DNA from: an uncultured delta proteobacterium
GTDB taxonomy: Bacteria; Desulfobacterota; Syntrophia; Syntrophales; Smithellaceae
Length of the DNA: 33,286 nucleotides
NCBI GenBank assembly: GCA_903904655.1
Contig: CAIVDK010000357.1
Span: 1-33,286, forward strand
Direction of reading: 5' to 3'
The notes under the pieces were generated by a model. The model was not told the DNA's origin. It did not search any database and was given only the letters and a program-made list of their open reading frames with translations. Within the stretch, counting starts at the first letter, position 1. Each line of letters opens with the position of its first letter. This document shows, in pieces, positions 17,483 to 25,348 of the stretch. The translations under genes and the position numbers were made by a program.

Positions 17483-18874
17483 ATGCGACCCATTCGGGAA
17501 GTCTTGGAAGCTAAAAGTATTGCAGTTATCGGGGCATCGCGGGATCAGGAGAAGCCGGGCGCGCAGCTTCTTAAAGTTCTGAAAAGAGTTGGATATCAGG
17601 GTCATGTCGCAGGTGTAAATCCTCAGGGTGGAGAAGTTTTTGGCAACACTTTATATCGAAGTCTGGAAGAAATTCCCTTCGATGTTGAGCTGGCGGTTTT
17701 GCTTATTCCCCCCCGGTTTGTTCCTGATGCCCTGCGGGAGTGCGCCCGTAAAGGTGTCAAGGGGGTAGTGATTTCCGCGGAGGGTTTTGCGGAAACAGGG
17801 CCCCAGGGGGCAAAGTATCAGGAAGAAGTAAGCGCTATCTTAAAATCCACAGGCATGAGGGGATTTGGACCCAATACCTTGGGCTTGGTCAATACGGCAA
17901 CCAAACTGACCACGTCTTATTTTGCCAATTCCTGGATGTTGATGCCCGGATCCATTGGATTTGCCGCGCAGTCCGGGATTTTTGTGGGGGCACTTCTGCG
18001 GTATTTGAGTTCCATCAATGGACTGCATCTCTCCAAAGGTATTGGTCTGGGAAACAAAGTGGATGTGAACGAAGCGGATGCTCTTTCCTACCTCATGGAT
18101 GACGAGCAGACCAAGATCATCGGCCTGTATCTGGAGGATGTCAAAGATGGACGTCTGTTTCTGGAAAATCTCAGGAAGGCTGTGGCTAAAAAGCCCGTGC
18201 TCATCATCAAGAGCGGGCGGACTCAGGCGGGCGCCAGGGCTTCGGCATCTCATACGGCAAGCCTCGCGGTCGAAGACACTGTTTTTGACGGCGCTATCCG
18301 CCAGGCGGGCGCCATCCGTCTGACCGGGATCGATGATTTTATCCGCACGCTTAGAGGCTTTTTGAATATGCCCCTTCCCAAGGGAGATCGGCTGGCTTTT
18401 GTTACCTATAGCGGGGCTCAGGCTATTATGAGCATCGATGCGGCCATTGATCATGGACTGCAGGTGGCCATCCTGAGCGAAGCTACTCAGGCAAGAATTG
18501 CCAAGGTGATCGCAACGTCTTCCAAGACCAAAAACCCGATTGACATTTTTCCCGATTGGTTAGCCCATGGATATGAAAAGACAACGTCCGAGATCCTGGA
18601 AGCCCTCTTGGATGACGACGGGGTGGACGGCATTGTTTTTATTTCTTTTGCCGATGCCACGCCGGAAGTGTACCAGCCCATGGCTGATATTCTCAAGGGG
18701 GACCGCCGCAAGCCGGTCTTTTTGTCCCTGTTGGGGGATATTAAAGACAAAGAAGCCTGTCAAAAGTTTCTGGATGCGAATGGCCTGCCTTGTTATGATT
18801 TCCCCGAATATGCCGTTCGCGTCTTTGCCCATATGCGGCAATATGCAAGGACCAAAGAAAGACAGGCAGAATAG
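17483..18874 (+). CDS. ADP-forming acyl-CoA synthetase, alpha subunit (CoA-binding plus ligase domains)
   Basis: This is a 463-residue protein. The N-terminal CoA-binding Rossmann domain shows SIAVIGASRDQEKPGAQLL, and the succinyl-CoA-ligase-like domain follows (FGPNTLGLVNTAT, AAQSGIFVGALLRYL, IGLGNKVDVNEAD). The phosphohistidine loop GARASASHTASLA places His at residue 257. The family makes acyl-CoA from acid, ATP and CoA, or the reverse with ATP gain, in the cytosol. The ATP-grasp beta part is not fused and no beta gene is in the window, so it must be supplied elsewhere. ATG 17483 is preferred to TTG 17462 because of the GAAGGG site 8 bases upstream. Part of this gene is duplicated as a decayed fragment near 26548. 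Confidence 0.87.
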   Translation: MRPIREVLEAKSIAVIGASRDQEKPGAQLLKVLKRVGYQGHVAGVNPQGGEVFGNTLYRSLEEIPFDVELAVLLIPPRFVPDALRECARKGVKGVVISAEGFAETGPQGAKYQEEVSAILKSTGMRGFGPNTLGLVNTATKLTTSYFANSWMLMPGSIGFAAQSGIFVGALLRYLSSINGLHLSKGIGLGNKVDVNEADALSYLMDDEQTKIIGLYLEDVKDGRLFLENLRKAVAKKPVLIIKSGRTQAGARASASHTASLAVEDTVFDGAIRQAGAIRLTGIDDFIRTLRGFLNMPLPKGDRLAFVTYSGAQAIMSIDAAIDHGLQVAILSEATQARIAKVIATSSKTKNPIDIFPDWLAHGYEKTTSEILEALLDDDGVDGIVFISFADATPEVYQPMADILKGDRRKPVFLSLLGDIKDKEACQKFLDANGLPCYDFPEYAVRVFAHMRQYARTKERQAE

Positions 18875-18935
18875 GAAACCGGTCAGTCTGTATAAGGAGA
18901 CACAACCTCAAACCGCAACAGCAGGAGGAAAGCGC

Positions 18936-19871
18936 ATGAAAGTTTTAAGAACACCCGATGAACGATTTGAGAATCTTCCCGGCTACTCTTTCGCGCCTCA
19001 TTATGTAGAGATTCCTGATGGTGAAGGTGGAAATCTGAGAATCCATTACGTTGATGAGGGCACAAGAGATGCCGATGTTGTTTTGCTCATCCATGGGGAA
19101 CCCACCTGGTCATTCCTTTATCGCAAGATGATCCCCATTATTGTGAAAGCCGGACATCGGGTGATCGCCCCCGATCTGGTCGGTTTCGGCAGATCCGATA
19201 AACCGGCCAGTCGGAACGATTATTCGTTTCAACGCCACGTGGATTGGATGCTGTCTTTGCTCGATAAACTCAAGTTGACGCGGATTACACTTGTTTGTCA
19301 GGACTGGGGAGGCCTCATCGGACTTCGCCTTGTCGCAGCGAAACCAGACCTCTTCGATCGGGTTATAGCCGCCAACACAGGTTTGCCTACCGGAGATGGA
19401 CCGATTACCGACGCTTTTCTGGCGTGGCAGAAATATTCTAAAGAAGCTCCCCATTTCGAGGTGGGCGCCATTATCAAAATGTCCAATCCGGCCTTTTCAA
19501 AAGACAACAGTTTACCGATTCTTTCCGACGAGGTTGTTGCCGCATACGACGCGCCGTTTCCCGATGATTCCTACAAGGAAGGCGCCCGCATCTTCCCGTC
19601 ACTTGTTCCCACAAAACCGGAAGATCCTTCTGCAGCGGCCAACCGTAAGGCATGGGAAGTGCTTTCAGCCTTTAAGAAGCCATTCCTGACAGCATTCAGT
19701 GATGGCGATCCGATAACACGCGGAGGTGATCACGTTTTTCAAAAGCGGATTCCCGGTACGCAGGGCCAACCCCATACAACGATTAAAGGGGCAGGGCATT
19801 TCCTGCAGGAAGACAAAGGAGAGGAATTTGCCGAAGTCACCGTAGCTTTCATCGCGAAAACGTCTGCGTAG
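18936..19871 (+). CDS. Haloalkane dehalogenase homologue, subfamily I (alpha/beta hydrolase)
   Basis: This is a 311-residue protein resembling Xanthobacter DhlA along its length: RTPDERFENL at the start, HGEPTWSFLYRKMIP, and APFPDDSYKEGARIFP. The nucleophile elbow CQDWGG gives Asp123 followed by halide-binding Trp124; the acid is in FSDGDPIT (Asp256 or Asp258, after strand 7, as in subfamily I), and His288 is in GAGHFLQED. Trp164 in FLAWQ may be the second halide-binding Trp. These enzymes hydrolyse carbon-halogen bonds in the cytosol without cofactors; real substrate range is unknown, and an esterase or epoxide hydrolase role is an alternative. AGGAGGAAAGCGC precedes the ATG. It lies 61 bases after the synthetase gene. 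Confidence 0.85.
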   Translation: MKVLRTPDERFENLPGYSFAPHYVEIPDGEGGNLRIHYVDEGTRDADVVLLIHGEPTWSFLYRKMIPIIVKAGHRVIAPDLVGFGRSDKPASRNDYSFQRHVDWMLSLLDKLKLTRITLVCQDWGGLIGLRLVAAKPDLFDRVIAANTGLPTGDGPITDAFLAWQKYSKEAPHFEVGAIIKMSNPAFSKDNSLPILSDEVVAAYDAPFPDDSYKEGARIFPSLVPTKPEDPSAAANRKAWEVLSAFKKPFLTAFSDGDPITRGGDHVFQKRIPGTQGQPHTTIKGAGHFLQEDKGEEFAEVTVAFIAKTSA

Positions 19872-19927
19872 ATTGTAAATAGAACCGAACAAGGATTGGA
19901 AACTTAATATACAAGGAGAATACTGTT

Positions 19928-20818
19928 ATGTCTAAATTACTGGAAATTCTTGGTTGTCGTTATCCTATCATACAAGGACCTATCGGGCTGTTTAACAGTC
20001 CTGAAATGGTGGCTGCCGTTTCCAATGCCGGAGCATACGGCATGCTGGCATTGGGGTTTGTCGGTGATCCTGATGAAGTAAAGAGGCTTGTTGATGACGT
20101 ACGGAAATTGACGGATAAACCTTTTGGAGCAAACCTCATGCTCATGAATCCGCATAATGAAAAAATTCTTTCAATATTGGCCGGCGCCGGCATCAAAGCG
20201 GTCACAACATCTGTTGGTTCTCCGGCAAAGGTATATCCGATCATCCATAATCTCGGCATGAAAGGTATTCATGTGGTTCTTGCCTTACAGCACGCGAAAA
20301 GCGCCGTCAGCGCAGGCGCAGACGGACTGGTTGTGGTGGGATCAGAGGCCGGAGGACTTCGCACCGTAAATCCCGAATCGTCAACGATGGTTCTTGTGCC
20401 TTTGGTAGCGGATTTCGTTTCTGTACCTATTGTTGCTGCGGGAGGCATTGCCGATTCAAGGGGGTATAAAGCAGCGTTTGCGCTGGGTGCACAGGGTGTG
20501 CAGGTTGGCACGCGGTTTCTGGCATCCGAAGAGAGTCCGGCCTTTGAGCAGTGGAGACGTGCAATCGTTGAATGTGGAGACGGCGGCACTGACTTGCTAC
20601 CATCTAAAAATACGAGAATGGCGGAACGAGTCATCATAACGCCTTGGATCAGGGAGAAAAAGGCCGACCCTACGGTAAAATGCATCGCCGATGAACTGGA
20701 TTATCAACCGGCGAAAACAGGCCATTATGATCGAGCAGCTTTTGGCGGAGGCCAGGTCAGTGCTCTTATCAGGGACGTAAAGTCTGTAAAGGAAATTGTA
20801 GCAGAGATGGTTTCCTGA
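19928..20818 (+). CDS. NPD/FabK-like FMN-dependent oxidoreductase
   Basis: This 296-residue TIM-barrel flavoprotein is of the nitronate-monooxygenase/2-nitropropane dioxygenase-like family (PF03060). Marks are YPIIQGPIG at the start, the FMN-binding VPIVAAGGIADSRGYKAAFALGAQGVQVGTRFLA and a central GSEAGGLRT. In nitronate monooxygenase and FabK the last motif normally reads EAGGH or ESGGH with a catalytic His; here it is Leu, so standard nitronate oxidation is unlikely. Other members reduce enoyl thioesters or related acyl groups, which would fit the acyl-CoA context. CAAGGAG lies 9 bases before the ATG. The gene sits 56 bases after the dehalogenase homologue. Confidence 0.8.
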   Translation: MSKLLEILGCRYPIIQGPIGLFNSPEMVAAVSNAGAYGMLALGFVGDPDEVKRLVDDVRKLTDKPFGANLMLMNPHNEKILSILAGAGIKAVTTSVGSPAKVYPIIHNLGMKGIHVVLALQHAKSAVSAGADGLVVVGSEAGGLRTVNPESSTMVLVPLVADFVSVPIVAAGGIADSRGYKAAFALGAQGVQVGTRFLASEESPAFEQWRRAIVECGDGGTDLLPSKNTRMAERVIITPWIREKKADPTVKCIADELDYQPAKTGHYDRAAFGGGQVSALIRDVKSVKEIVAEMVS

Positions 20819-20839
20819 CGACTGGCACTAGGATTTTCG

Positions 20840-20965
20840 ATGAACCGGCTGCGCATATTTCAGTTGAAAAGGATCGATAACCTTATCTACGGATGCGGCC
20901 TTTGCGCCACCGGCGTACCCTGTGAATCAGAGATTCCGAAGCAACTCCAGAGAGGTGCTGTATGA
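20840..20965 (+). CDS. Possible 41-residue cysteine-motif small protein
   Basis: This short frame from ATG 20840 to TGA 20965 encodes a basic N-terminus and then YGCGLCATGVPCESEIP, three cysteines spaced like part of a ferredoxin motif. A TAGGA site lies about 7 bases upstream. Its stop overlaps the start of the next gene (ATGA), which suggests translational coupling. It also lies in the same frame as the preceding NPD-like gene, separated by that gene's TGA. It may be a real small protein, a leader for coupling, or a decayed ferredoxin end. Confidence 0.4.
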   Translation: MNRLRIFQLKRIDNLIYGCGLCATGVPCESEIPKQLQRGAV

Positions 20966-21846
20966 GTGTGCCAATCAAGGGATCTATAGATAAAGTCGAC
21001 GCCCCGACCGTTAAGCAATGGATTCAGGCCGAAGGCATAGACCTGGTAGCTATCGCCGATGCGCGAAATTTAAGTCTGGCATTTCCAACACGGCCGGCGA
21101 CGGCGCTGATGCCGTCTGCCAGAAGTGTCATCGTTATGGCCGTTGCCCATTCGCTGGGCGCCGTGTATTCCCCGAATATCATGCTCTGGACGCGGAGCAA
21201 GATGCAGACATCCCGGTTGCTGGATGAAACCGCTGAAAAAATTGGCCGCCTGCTTGAACGGGAAGGATTTCTCTCTCTTCCGATTTCAGCGGATAAGCCC
21301 GTGGAGATATTTAAACACGACCCAGAGACTGGCAAAAAGTTCCGCCAGACCCGTACATCAGGGTTTATCTCGCTTAAGCATGCGGCCGTCAGTTGCGGCA
21401 TGGGTGAGATAGGCGGGAACAATCTGCTGCTCACGCCAGAATTCGGGCCACATCAGCGGTTGTGTGCCATCGTGACGGAAGCGCCCCTTGCAGCCGATCC
21501 GGGTCGGGAACTCGATCTTTGTAATCACTGCGGGCGGTGCGTAAAGGCGTGTCCATCAGGGGCTTTGAAAGATGACCGCTATGATGTTGATCCCTGCTTT
21601 GCCTACTGGAGTTCCGGTTTCAAGCGTCTGCCGCCGGTGAAGTTCCGGGAATGGCCGGGATATGTCAGAATGATAGTTCAACATTTGAAACGTCGGGATC
21701 TCCTGGTGGAAATGGGTCAGACTTATATCACGGATGTGGACAATTGCATCGAGTGTATGCGTGTCTGTCCGGTGGGTGAAAATTGGAAGGAAATTCGGCC
21801 GAAGCTGCTGCCACCACAGAAATCCAGTGGGACGGAAATTCAATAG
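20962..21846 (+). CDS. QueG/RdhA-like iron-sulfur protein
   Basis: This 294-residue protein resembles the epoxyqueuosine reductase/reductive dehalogenase superfamily: PSARSVIVMAVAHSLG near the N-terminus, AAVSCGMGEIGGNNLLLTPEFG (counterpart of GLGWIGKNTLLINPEFG in QueG), then ferredoxin cysteines CNHCGRCVKAC (187-197) and CIECMRVCP (262-269). It is shorter than QueG (~370-380) and lacks a YGRDYH-like segment that carries the catalytic acid, so queuosine synthesis is unlikely. Superfamily members use a corrinoid plus two [4Fe-4S] clusters for reductive chemistry. No Tat signal is present, so it is cytosolic. AGAGG precedes the ATG by 7 bases. Neighbouring dehalogenase and selenoprotein genes make a reductive role in the island plausible. 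Confidence 0.72.
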   Translation: MSVPIKGSIDKVDAPTVKQWIQAEGIDLVAIADARNLSLAFPTRPATALMPSARSVIVMAVAHSLGAVYSPNIMLWTRSKMQTSRLLDETAEKIGRLLEREGFLSLPISADKPVEIFKHDPETGKKFRQTRTSGFISLKHAAVSCGMGEIGGNNLLLTPEFGPHQRLCAIVTEAPLAADPGRELDLCNHCGRCVKACPSGALKDDRYDVDPCFAYWSSGFKRLPPVKFREWPGYVRMIVQHLKRRDLLVEMGQTYITDVDNCIECMRVCPVGENWKEIRPKLLPPQKSSGTEIQ

Positions 21847-21885
21847 CATGGCTACGCTGAATACAAAATCATCACGGAGGAAACG

Positions 21886-22947
21886 ATGAACAATTTAGAA
21901 TTATATACGAAGTTAGCCGAACGTTATGATAAGGGACAGCTGGTCGGCGCCCCTATGACCAGGACGCTTTTAAAAATTTTCATGCACCTGTTTAACCCGG
22001 AAGAGGCTGAGGTGGCCTTGACGCTGCCCTTCGAGAAAAATCTGTCCCTCACTGAAGTCAAAACACTGTACCCGGACAAGGTCGACCGCATTGAAGAAAT
22101 CCTCGACGGTATGGCAATCAAAGGCACCGTTTATCGTGATATAAGACCGGGGAAGGAGAAGAAGTACCGGTTGCTGCCCTCCCTGGTCGGGTGGCAGGAA
22201 ACACCATTTTGGCACGGCCGGGAAACTGAGCAGGCCAAAGTACTGAGTCCGCTTTACAAGGAGTACCACAAGGAGGCCTTTGCCGCGGAAATGGCCAGAG
22301 GCGTACCCCTGATGCGGGTGATTCCCGTTGACACATCGCTCAAAGCGACATCCGATATCCTCCCTTTCGACGAAATCAAGCCGCTGATCGATGCTTCTTC
22401 CTATCAGGCGGTAGGCCACTGTCCCTGCCGCGTTACGGCTAAATTTCGGGGTGAGGGCTGTCAATACACAACAGAGAACTGCCTCCATTTCGGCAACATG
22501 GGGCGTTACATGGTCGTGCATGGTATGGCCAGGGAAATCACAAAAGAAGAAGCCTTGAAAATACTGAAAGCGGCGGACGACGAAGGACTGGTTCATATCA
22601 TCGACAACATCGAAGGGTACATGCATACCATCTGCAACTGCTGCCGATGCTGCTGTTCATTCCTGGTTCCTATCAACGAAAACTGGGGCCTGGATATTCT
22701 CTCCTATTCCAATTATTTGGCTGGGGTGGATGGTGATATATGTATCGGTTGTGGTGTTTGCACGGATCGTTGTCCTGTAGGTGCTGTCCAAGTGATAGAC
22801 GACGTGTCGCAGGTGAATGAATCCATTTGTATCGGCTGTGGCGCCTGTACGTCCACCTGCTCCACGGAAGCGATTCGTCTCAGCCGGCGGCAGGACGTCA
22901 AGCCGCCGCTGCAGGTCCATGAATTTGCCGCAGCGAGGTTGAAATAA
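21886..22947 (+). CDS. Winged-helix, multi-cysteine, 2[4Fe-4S] protein (paralogue A)
   Basis: This is a 353-residue protein. The N-terminal ~100 residues look like a winged-helix fold (SLTEVKTLYPDKVDRIEEILDGMAIKGTVYRD). The middle has HCPCR (Cys179, Cys181), C192 and C199 (GCQYTTENCLHF), then CNCCRCCCSF (Cys250-257). Two ferredoxin motifs close it: CIGCGVCTDRCPVGA (286-296) and CIGCGACTSTCSTEA (315-325). The set can hold two [4Fe-4S] clusters plus one or more further centres. It is probably an electron-transfer or redox-sensing protein in the cytosol; no enzyme domain is recognised. A paralogue with the same plan lies at 25341-26528 in the same island. Confidence 0.75.
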   Translation: MNNLELYTKLAERYDKGQLVGAPMTRTLLKIFMHLFNPEEAEVALTLPFEKNLSLTEVKTLYPDKVDRIEEILDGMAIKGTVYRDIRPGKEKKYRLLPSLVGWQETPFWHGRETEQAKVLSPLYKEYHKEAFAAEMARGVPLMRVIPVDTSLKATSDILPFDEIKPLIDASSYQAVGHCPCRVTAKFRGEGCQYTTENCLHFGNMGRYMVVHGMAREITKEEALKILKAADDEGLVHIIDNIEGYMHTICNCCRCCCSFLVPINENWGLDILSYSNYLAGVDGDICIGCGVCTDRCPVGAVQVIDDVSQVNESICIGCGACTSTCSTEAIRLSRRQDVKPPLQVHEFAAARLK

Positions 22948-23014
22948 GACCCCATTTGGTTGATATGCAAACAATTTTCATAATATACTACTACTTCGAG
23001 GGAGGATTTTATTT

Positions 23015-23509
23015 ATGGCAGAGAAGATTGAGATCAAAGACGAGTGGAAGGCACAACTCGGCATCGACTCTCCGCCCTGGACCTACGAGGTGACCACCAC
23101 CAGCATCCGTGCCTTTGCCAGAGGCGTGGGGTATACCGACCCGGTTTATTATGATATCGATGTTGCCAGGGCGGCGGGGTACCAAAATTTGCCGGCGCCC
23201 CCGTGCTACCTGGGCACCCCGGTGTTTATCCCCGGCAAATCCGATGACACGTTTTCCGGACCGGTGAATTCCGGTATGAGTCTTCTTCAGTTCGAGCTGG
23301 TCAATGTTCTTGATGGCGGCACAGAAGTCGAATATTTCGACTCCATTTGCGCAGGAGACATTCTGACGGCCGTCAATCGACTGGTCGGACTCGATGTGCG
23401 CGAAAGCAAGGCGCTCGGGCAGATGCTGATCCTTAGCCTGGAAATGGAATACAAGAATCCAACCGGAAAAGTAGTCATGATTTCACGCGGTCAGACAATC
23501 TTATATTAA
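23015..23509 (+). CDS. MaoC-like hydratase subunit, FAS1-type N-terminal hot-dog domain
   Basis: This 164-residue single hot-dog domain resembles the MaoC N-terminal dehydratase family (PF13452): SIRAFARGVGYTDPVYYD, APPCYLGTPVFIPG and a C-terminal strand YKNPTGKVVMISRGQTILY. Such halves pair with a catalytic MaoC half to hydrate enoyl-thioesters or dehydrate 3-hydroxyacyl-thioesters. The catalytic Asp/His motif is not in this half but in the gene 12 bases downstream, so a heterodimer is expected. GGGAGG precedes the ATG. Confidence 0.8.
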   Translation: MAEKIEIKDEWKAQLGIDSPPWTYEVTTTSIRAFARGVGYTDPVYYDIDVARAAGYQNLPAPPCYLGTPVFIPGKSDDTFSGPVNSGMSLLQFELVNVLDGGTEVEYFDSICAGDILTAVNRLVGLDVRESKALGQMLILSLEMEYKNPTGKVVMISRGQTILY

Positions 23510-23521
23510 GGAGAAATAAAA

Positions 23522-23938
23522 ATGGCTCTCACATGGGATAACATAAAAGAAGGGGATGCGTTGCCGGAAATGAAAAAAACACCGGGCGTCACCCAATTGG
23601 TAAAATATGCGGCGGGAGGCGGTGATTTTAACCCAATGCATCATGATTACAATTTTTTCCAATCCAAGGCGATCGGTTCCATCATCGTCCACGGTCGATT
23701 TAAATGGTCCTCTCTCGGCGAACTCGTGTCCAACTGGCTGGGTCACCAGGGACGAATCAAGAAGGTTTCCTGCCAGTATCGGGGTATGGATTTTCCGGAT
23801 CAGGAAATGACCGTCAAAGGCGTTGTCGAGAGGAAATGGCAGGAAGGCGGAGAAAAACTAGTGGAAGTTGCTGTCTGGACTGAAAACGCGGAAGGCAAAC
23901 TGACGACTCCAGGTAAGGCTGTTGTTATATTTAAATAA
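23522..23938 (+). CDS. MaoC-like hydratase subunit carrying the catalytic motif
   Basis: This is a 138-residue hot-dog protein with the hydratase-2 motif GGGDFNPMHHDYNFFQSKAI (Asp and His of the R-hydratase type) and IVHGRFKWSSLGEL. It would hydrate 2-enoyl-CoA or dehydrate 3-hydroxyacyl-CoA of R configuration with the partner encoded just upstream. It starts 12 bases after that gene, with AAGGAG at the end of the partner, so the two are very probably cotranslated. It complements the crotonase at the start of the island; two hydratase types suggest more than one hydration step or stereochemistry. Confidence 0.85.
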   Translation: MALTWDNIKEGDALPEMKKTPGVTQLVKYAAGGGDFNPMHHDYNFFQSKAIGSIIVHGRFKWSSLGELVSNWLGHQGRIKKVSCQYRGMDFPDQEMTVKGVVERKWQEGGEKLVEVAVWTENAEGKLTTPGKAVVIFK

Positions 23939-24007
23939 GGGAGAGCAGGAGGAACATCTTCCGTTCAATAAGGTTCATAACACACAGGAGCGAAAAGGGG
24001 AAATATT

Positions 24008-24841
24008 ATGACTGATTTATCCGCGTACCATGAGGCCGGGCGCCGGCTCATTGAAAAGCTGAGGCTTTATACCGATCCCGTGGCCATCAAATACATCCGG
24101 GATGTTGCGGAGATACCTGACCAGGCCCGCAGGCCTTCGGCAAAAGGTCAGAAGTGGGCACTCTGCCAGGCATTCACCTATGCCCGCCGCCATCGAATGC
24201 ATGTGGCGATGACATCCGACGATAACTTCTGCATCCCTTCAACAGTGGGGCATCGCTGGGAAGACGTGCCCAATGAAGATCTGATTGAAAGCCAGGTGCG
24301 ACAGGGTTGGCATAAAGACCGGGCAGCCGAAGAGAAAAGGTTTGCGTTCGCCATGAATCTGATCGGTGAAGCGAATTACGAGCGGATGGCCGAATTCAAG
24401 GGATTTGTCTGTTCGCCTCTGGCTGATGCGCTTGTTACACCCGATTCGATACTGATCTATGGTGATGGCGTCCAGATCACTCACATCATCCAGGCACTGA
24501 CCTACGAGTATAAGTACCCTGTTACTTCTTCCTTTGAAGGGTTCGGCGAATCATGCCAGAAAGGGGCTCTGATGCCTTTCTTGACGGGGAAGCCGCAAGT
24601 TGTCATTCCGGGGATGGGCGATCGTGCATTCTCCGGTACAACCGAAAACGAAATAGCCATCGGGATTCCGGGCCATCTCGTTTTCTATGTCCTCGGTAAT
24701 CTCTTCAAGTCCGGCGGACGCCTCAATATCGGGCAGCCGGTGAGAACCGTCCTGCCCAACAACATTACGGAGCGAATGACGCCAGGCTATTCTTTTATGT
24801 ATGACAAGATTCAGGAATACAAAAATACAAAGGAGAAATAA
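24008..24841 (+). CDS. DUF169 family protein
   Basis: This 277-residue protein matches the DUF169 family (PF02596) in its arrangement: an N-terminal EKLRLYTDPVAIKYI, ALCQAFTYARRHRM with a conserved Cys, GFVCSPLADALVTPDSILIYGDG in the middle and a C-terminal GMGDRAFSGTTENEIAIGIP. DUF169 proteins occur in anaerobes beside methyl-, corrinoid- and acyl-CoA-related genes; no reaction is established to my knowledge. AGGGG lies upstream of the ATG. One base separates its stop from the start of the DUF1330 gene, so the pair is cotranslated. Confidence 0.75.
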   Translation: MTDLSAYHEAGRRLIEKLRLYTDPVAIKYIRDVAEIPDQARRPSAKGQKWALCQAFTYARRHRMHVAMTSDDNFCIPSTVGHRWEDVPNEDLIESQVRQGWHKDRAAEEKRFAFAMNLIGEANYERMAEFKGFVCSPLADALVTPDSILIYGDGVQITHIIQALTYEYKYPVTSSFEGFGESCQKGALMPFLTGKPQVVIPGMGDRAFSGTTENEIAIGIPGHLVFYVLGNLFKSGGRLNIGQPVRTVLPNNITERMTPGYSFMYDKIQEYKNTKEK

Positions 24842-24842
24842 A

Positions 24843-25235
24843 ATGGAGCTATGTATTCTGCCGACAAAGGAACAGTTTTCACAGTTGATGGCCATGGATT
24901 ATCAGGGACCCATTTACATGATCAACCTGCTTAGGTTTAAACCCGATGGCGGGGTGGCGCTGTACGAAAAATATGGCGAGACCTGCGCAGTCATCTGGAA
25001 GAGGATCGGCCTCAAACTGGTGCTCCGGACAAAAAGCGCTCCCCTGACCATCATCGGCGGGGAAGCCTGGGACGAAGTTATTATCGTCTTGTATCCCAGT
25101 GTTGCCGCTTTTATCGATATGAACCGGGACAAGGAGTACCAGGCAAATGTCCGATACCGTCATGAAGCCTTGACAGACTCGCGCCTGTATCTAATAAAAG
25201 CCGAGGAGACAGACGTTTCGTTTTCAAATGAATGA
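24843..25235 (+). CDS. DUF1330-like ferredoxin-fold protein
   Basis: This is a 130-residue protein. PIYMINLLRFKPDGGVALYEKYGE and the DEVIIVLYPSVAAFIDMNRDKEYQ segment fit the DUF1330 family (dimeric alpha+beta barrel fold), which is often found beside catabolic genes. The ATG at 24843 has AAGGAG upstream and lies one base after the DUF169 stop. No catalytic residue can be named. It may be a small isomerase, lyase or binding protein of the pathway. Confidence 0.65.
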   Translation: MELCILPTKEQFSQLMAMDYQGPIYMINLLRFKPDGGVALYEKYGETCAVIWKRIGLKLVLRTKSAPLTIIGGEAWDEVIIVLYPSVAAFIDMNRDKEYQANVRYRHEALTDSRLYLIKAEETDVSFSNE

Positions 25236-25348
25236 TGGGAAAAAGGAGATCAGCGCCGGTCTACTTGGCTAAGCAAGCGTATGATGTTGGACCGCAATCC
25301 GGATCAATTAATGCTCTGGAATTAATTTTAGAATCACGATATGAGTAA
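25232..25348 (+). CDS. Possible 38-residue coupling leader upstream of paralogue B
   Basis: This short frame begins ATG at 25232 (overlapping the DUF1330 stop as ATGA) and ends TAA at 25346-25348, just inside the next gene, whose ATG at 25341 has no ribosome-binding site. The peptide has no recognisable domain. Its only support is position: it would bridge translation across an otherwise untranslated 100-base gap. Confidence 0.2.
   Translation: MMGKRRSAPVYLAKQAYDVGPQSGSINALELILESRYE

Noticed and set aside
18567-18935. N-terminal extension of the dehalogenase homologue overlapping the synthetase gene
   Set aside because: This part is the wrong-frame shadow of the synthetase. ATG 18936 has AGGAGG and matches the DhlA start.
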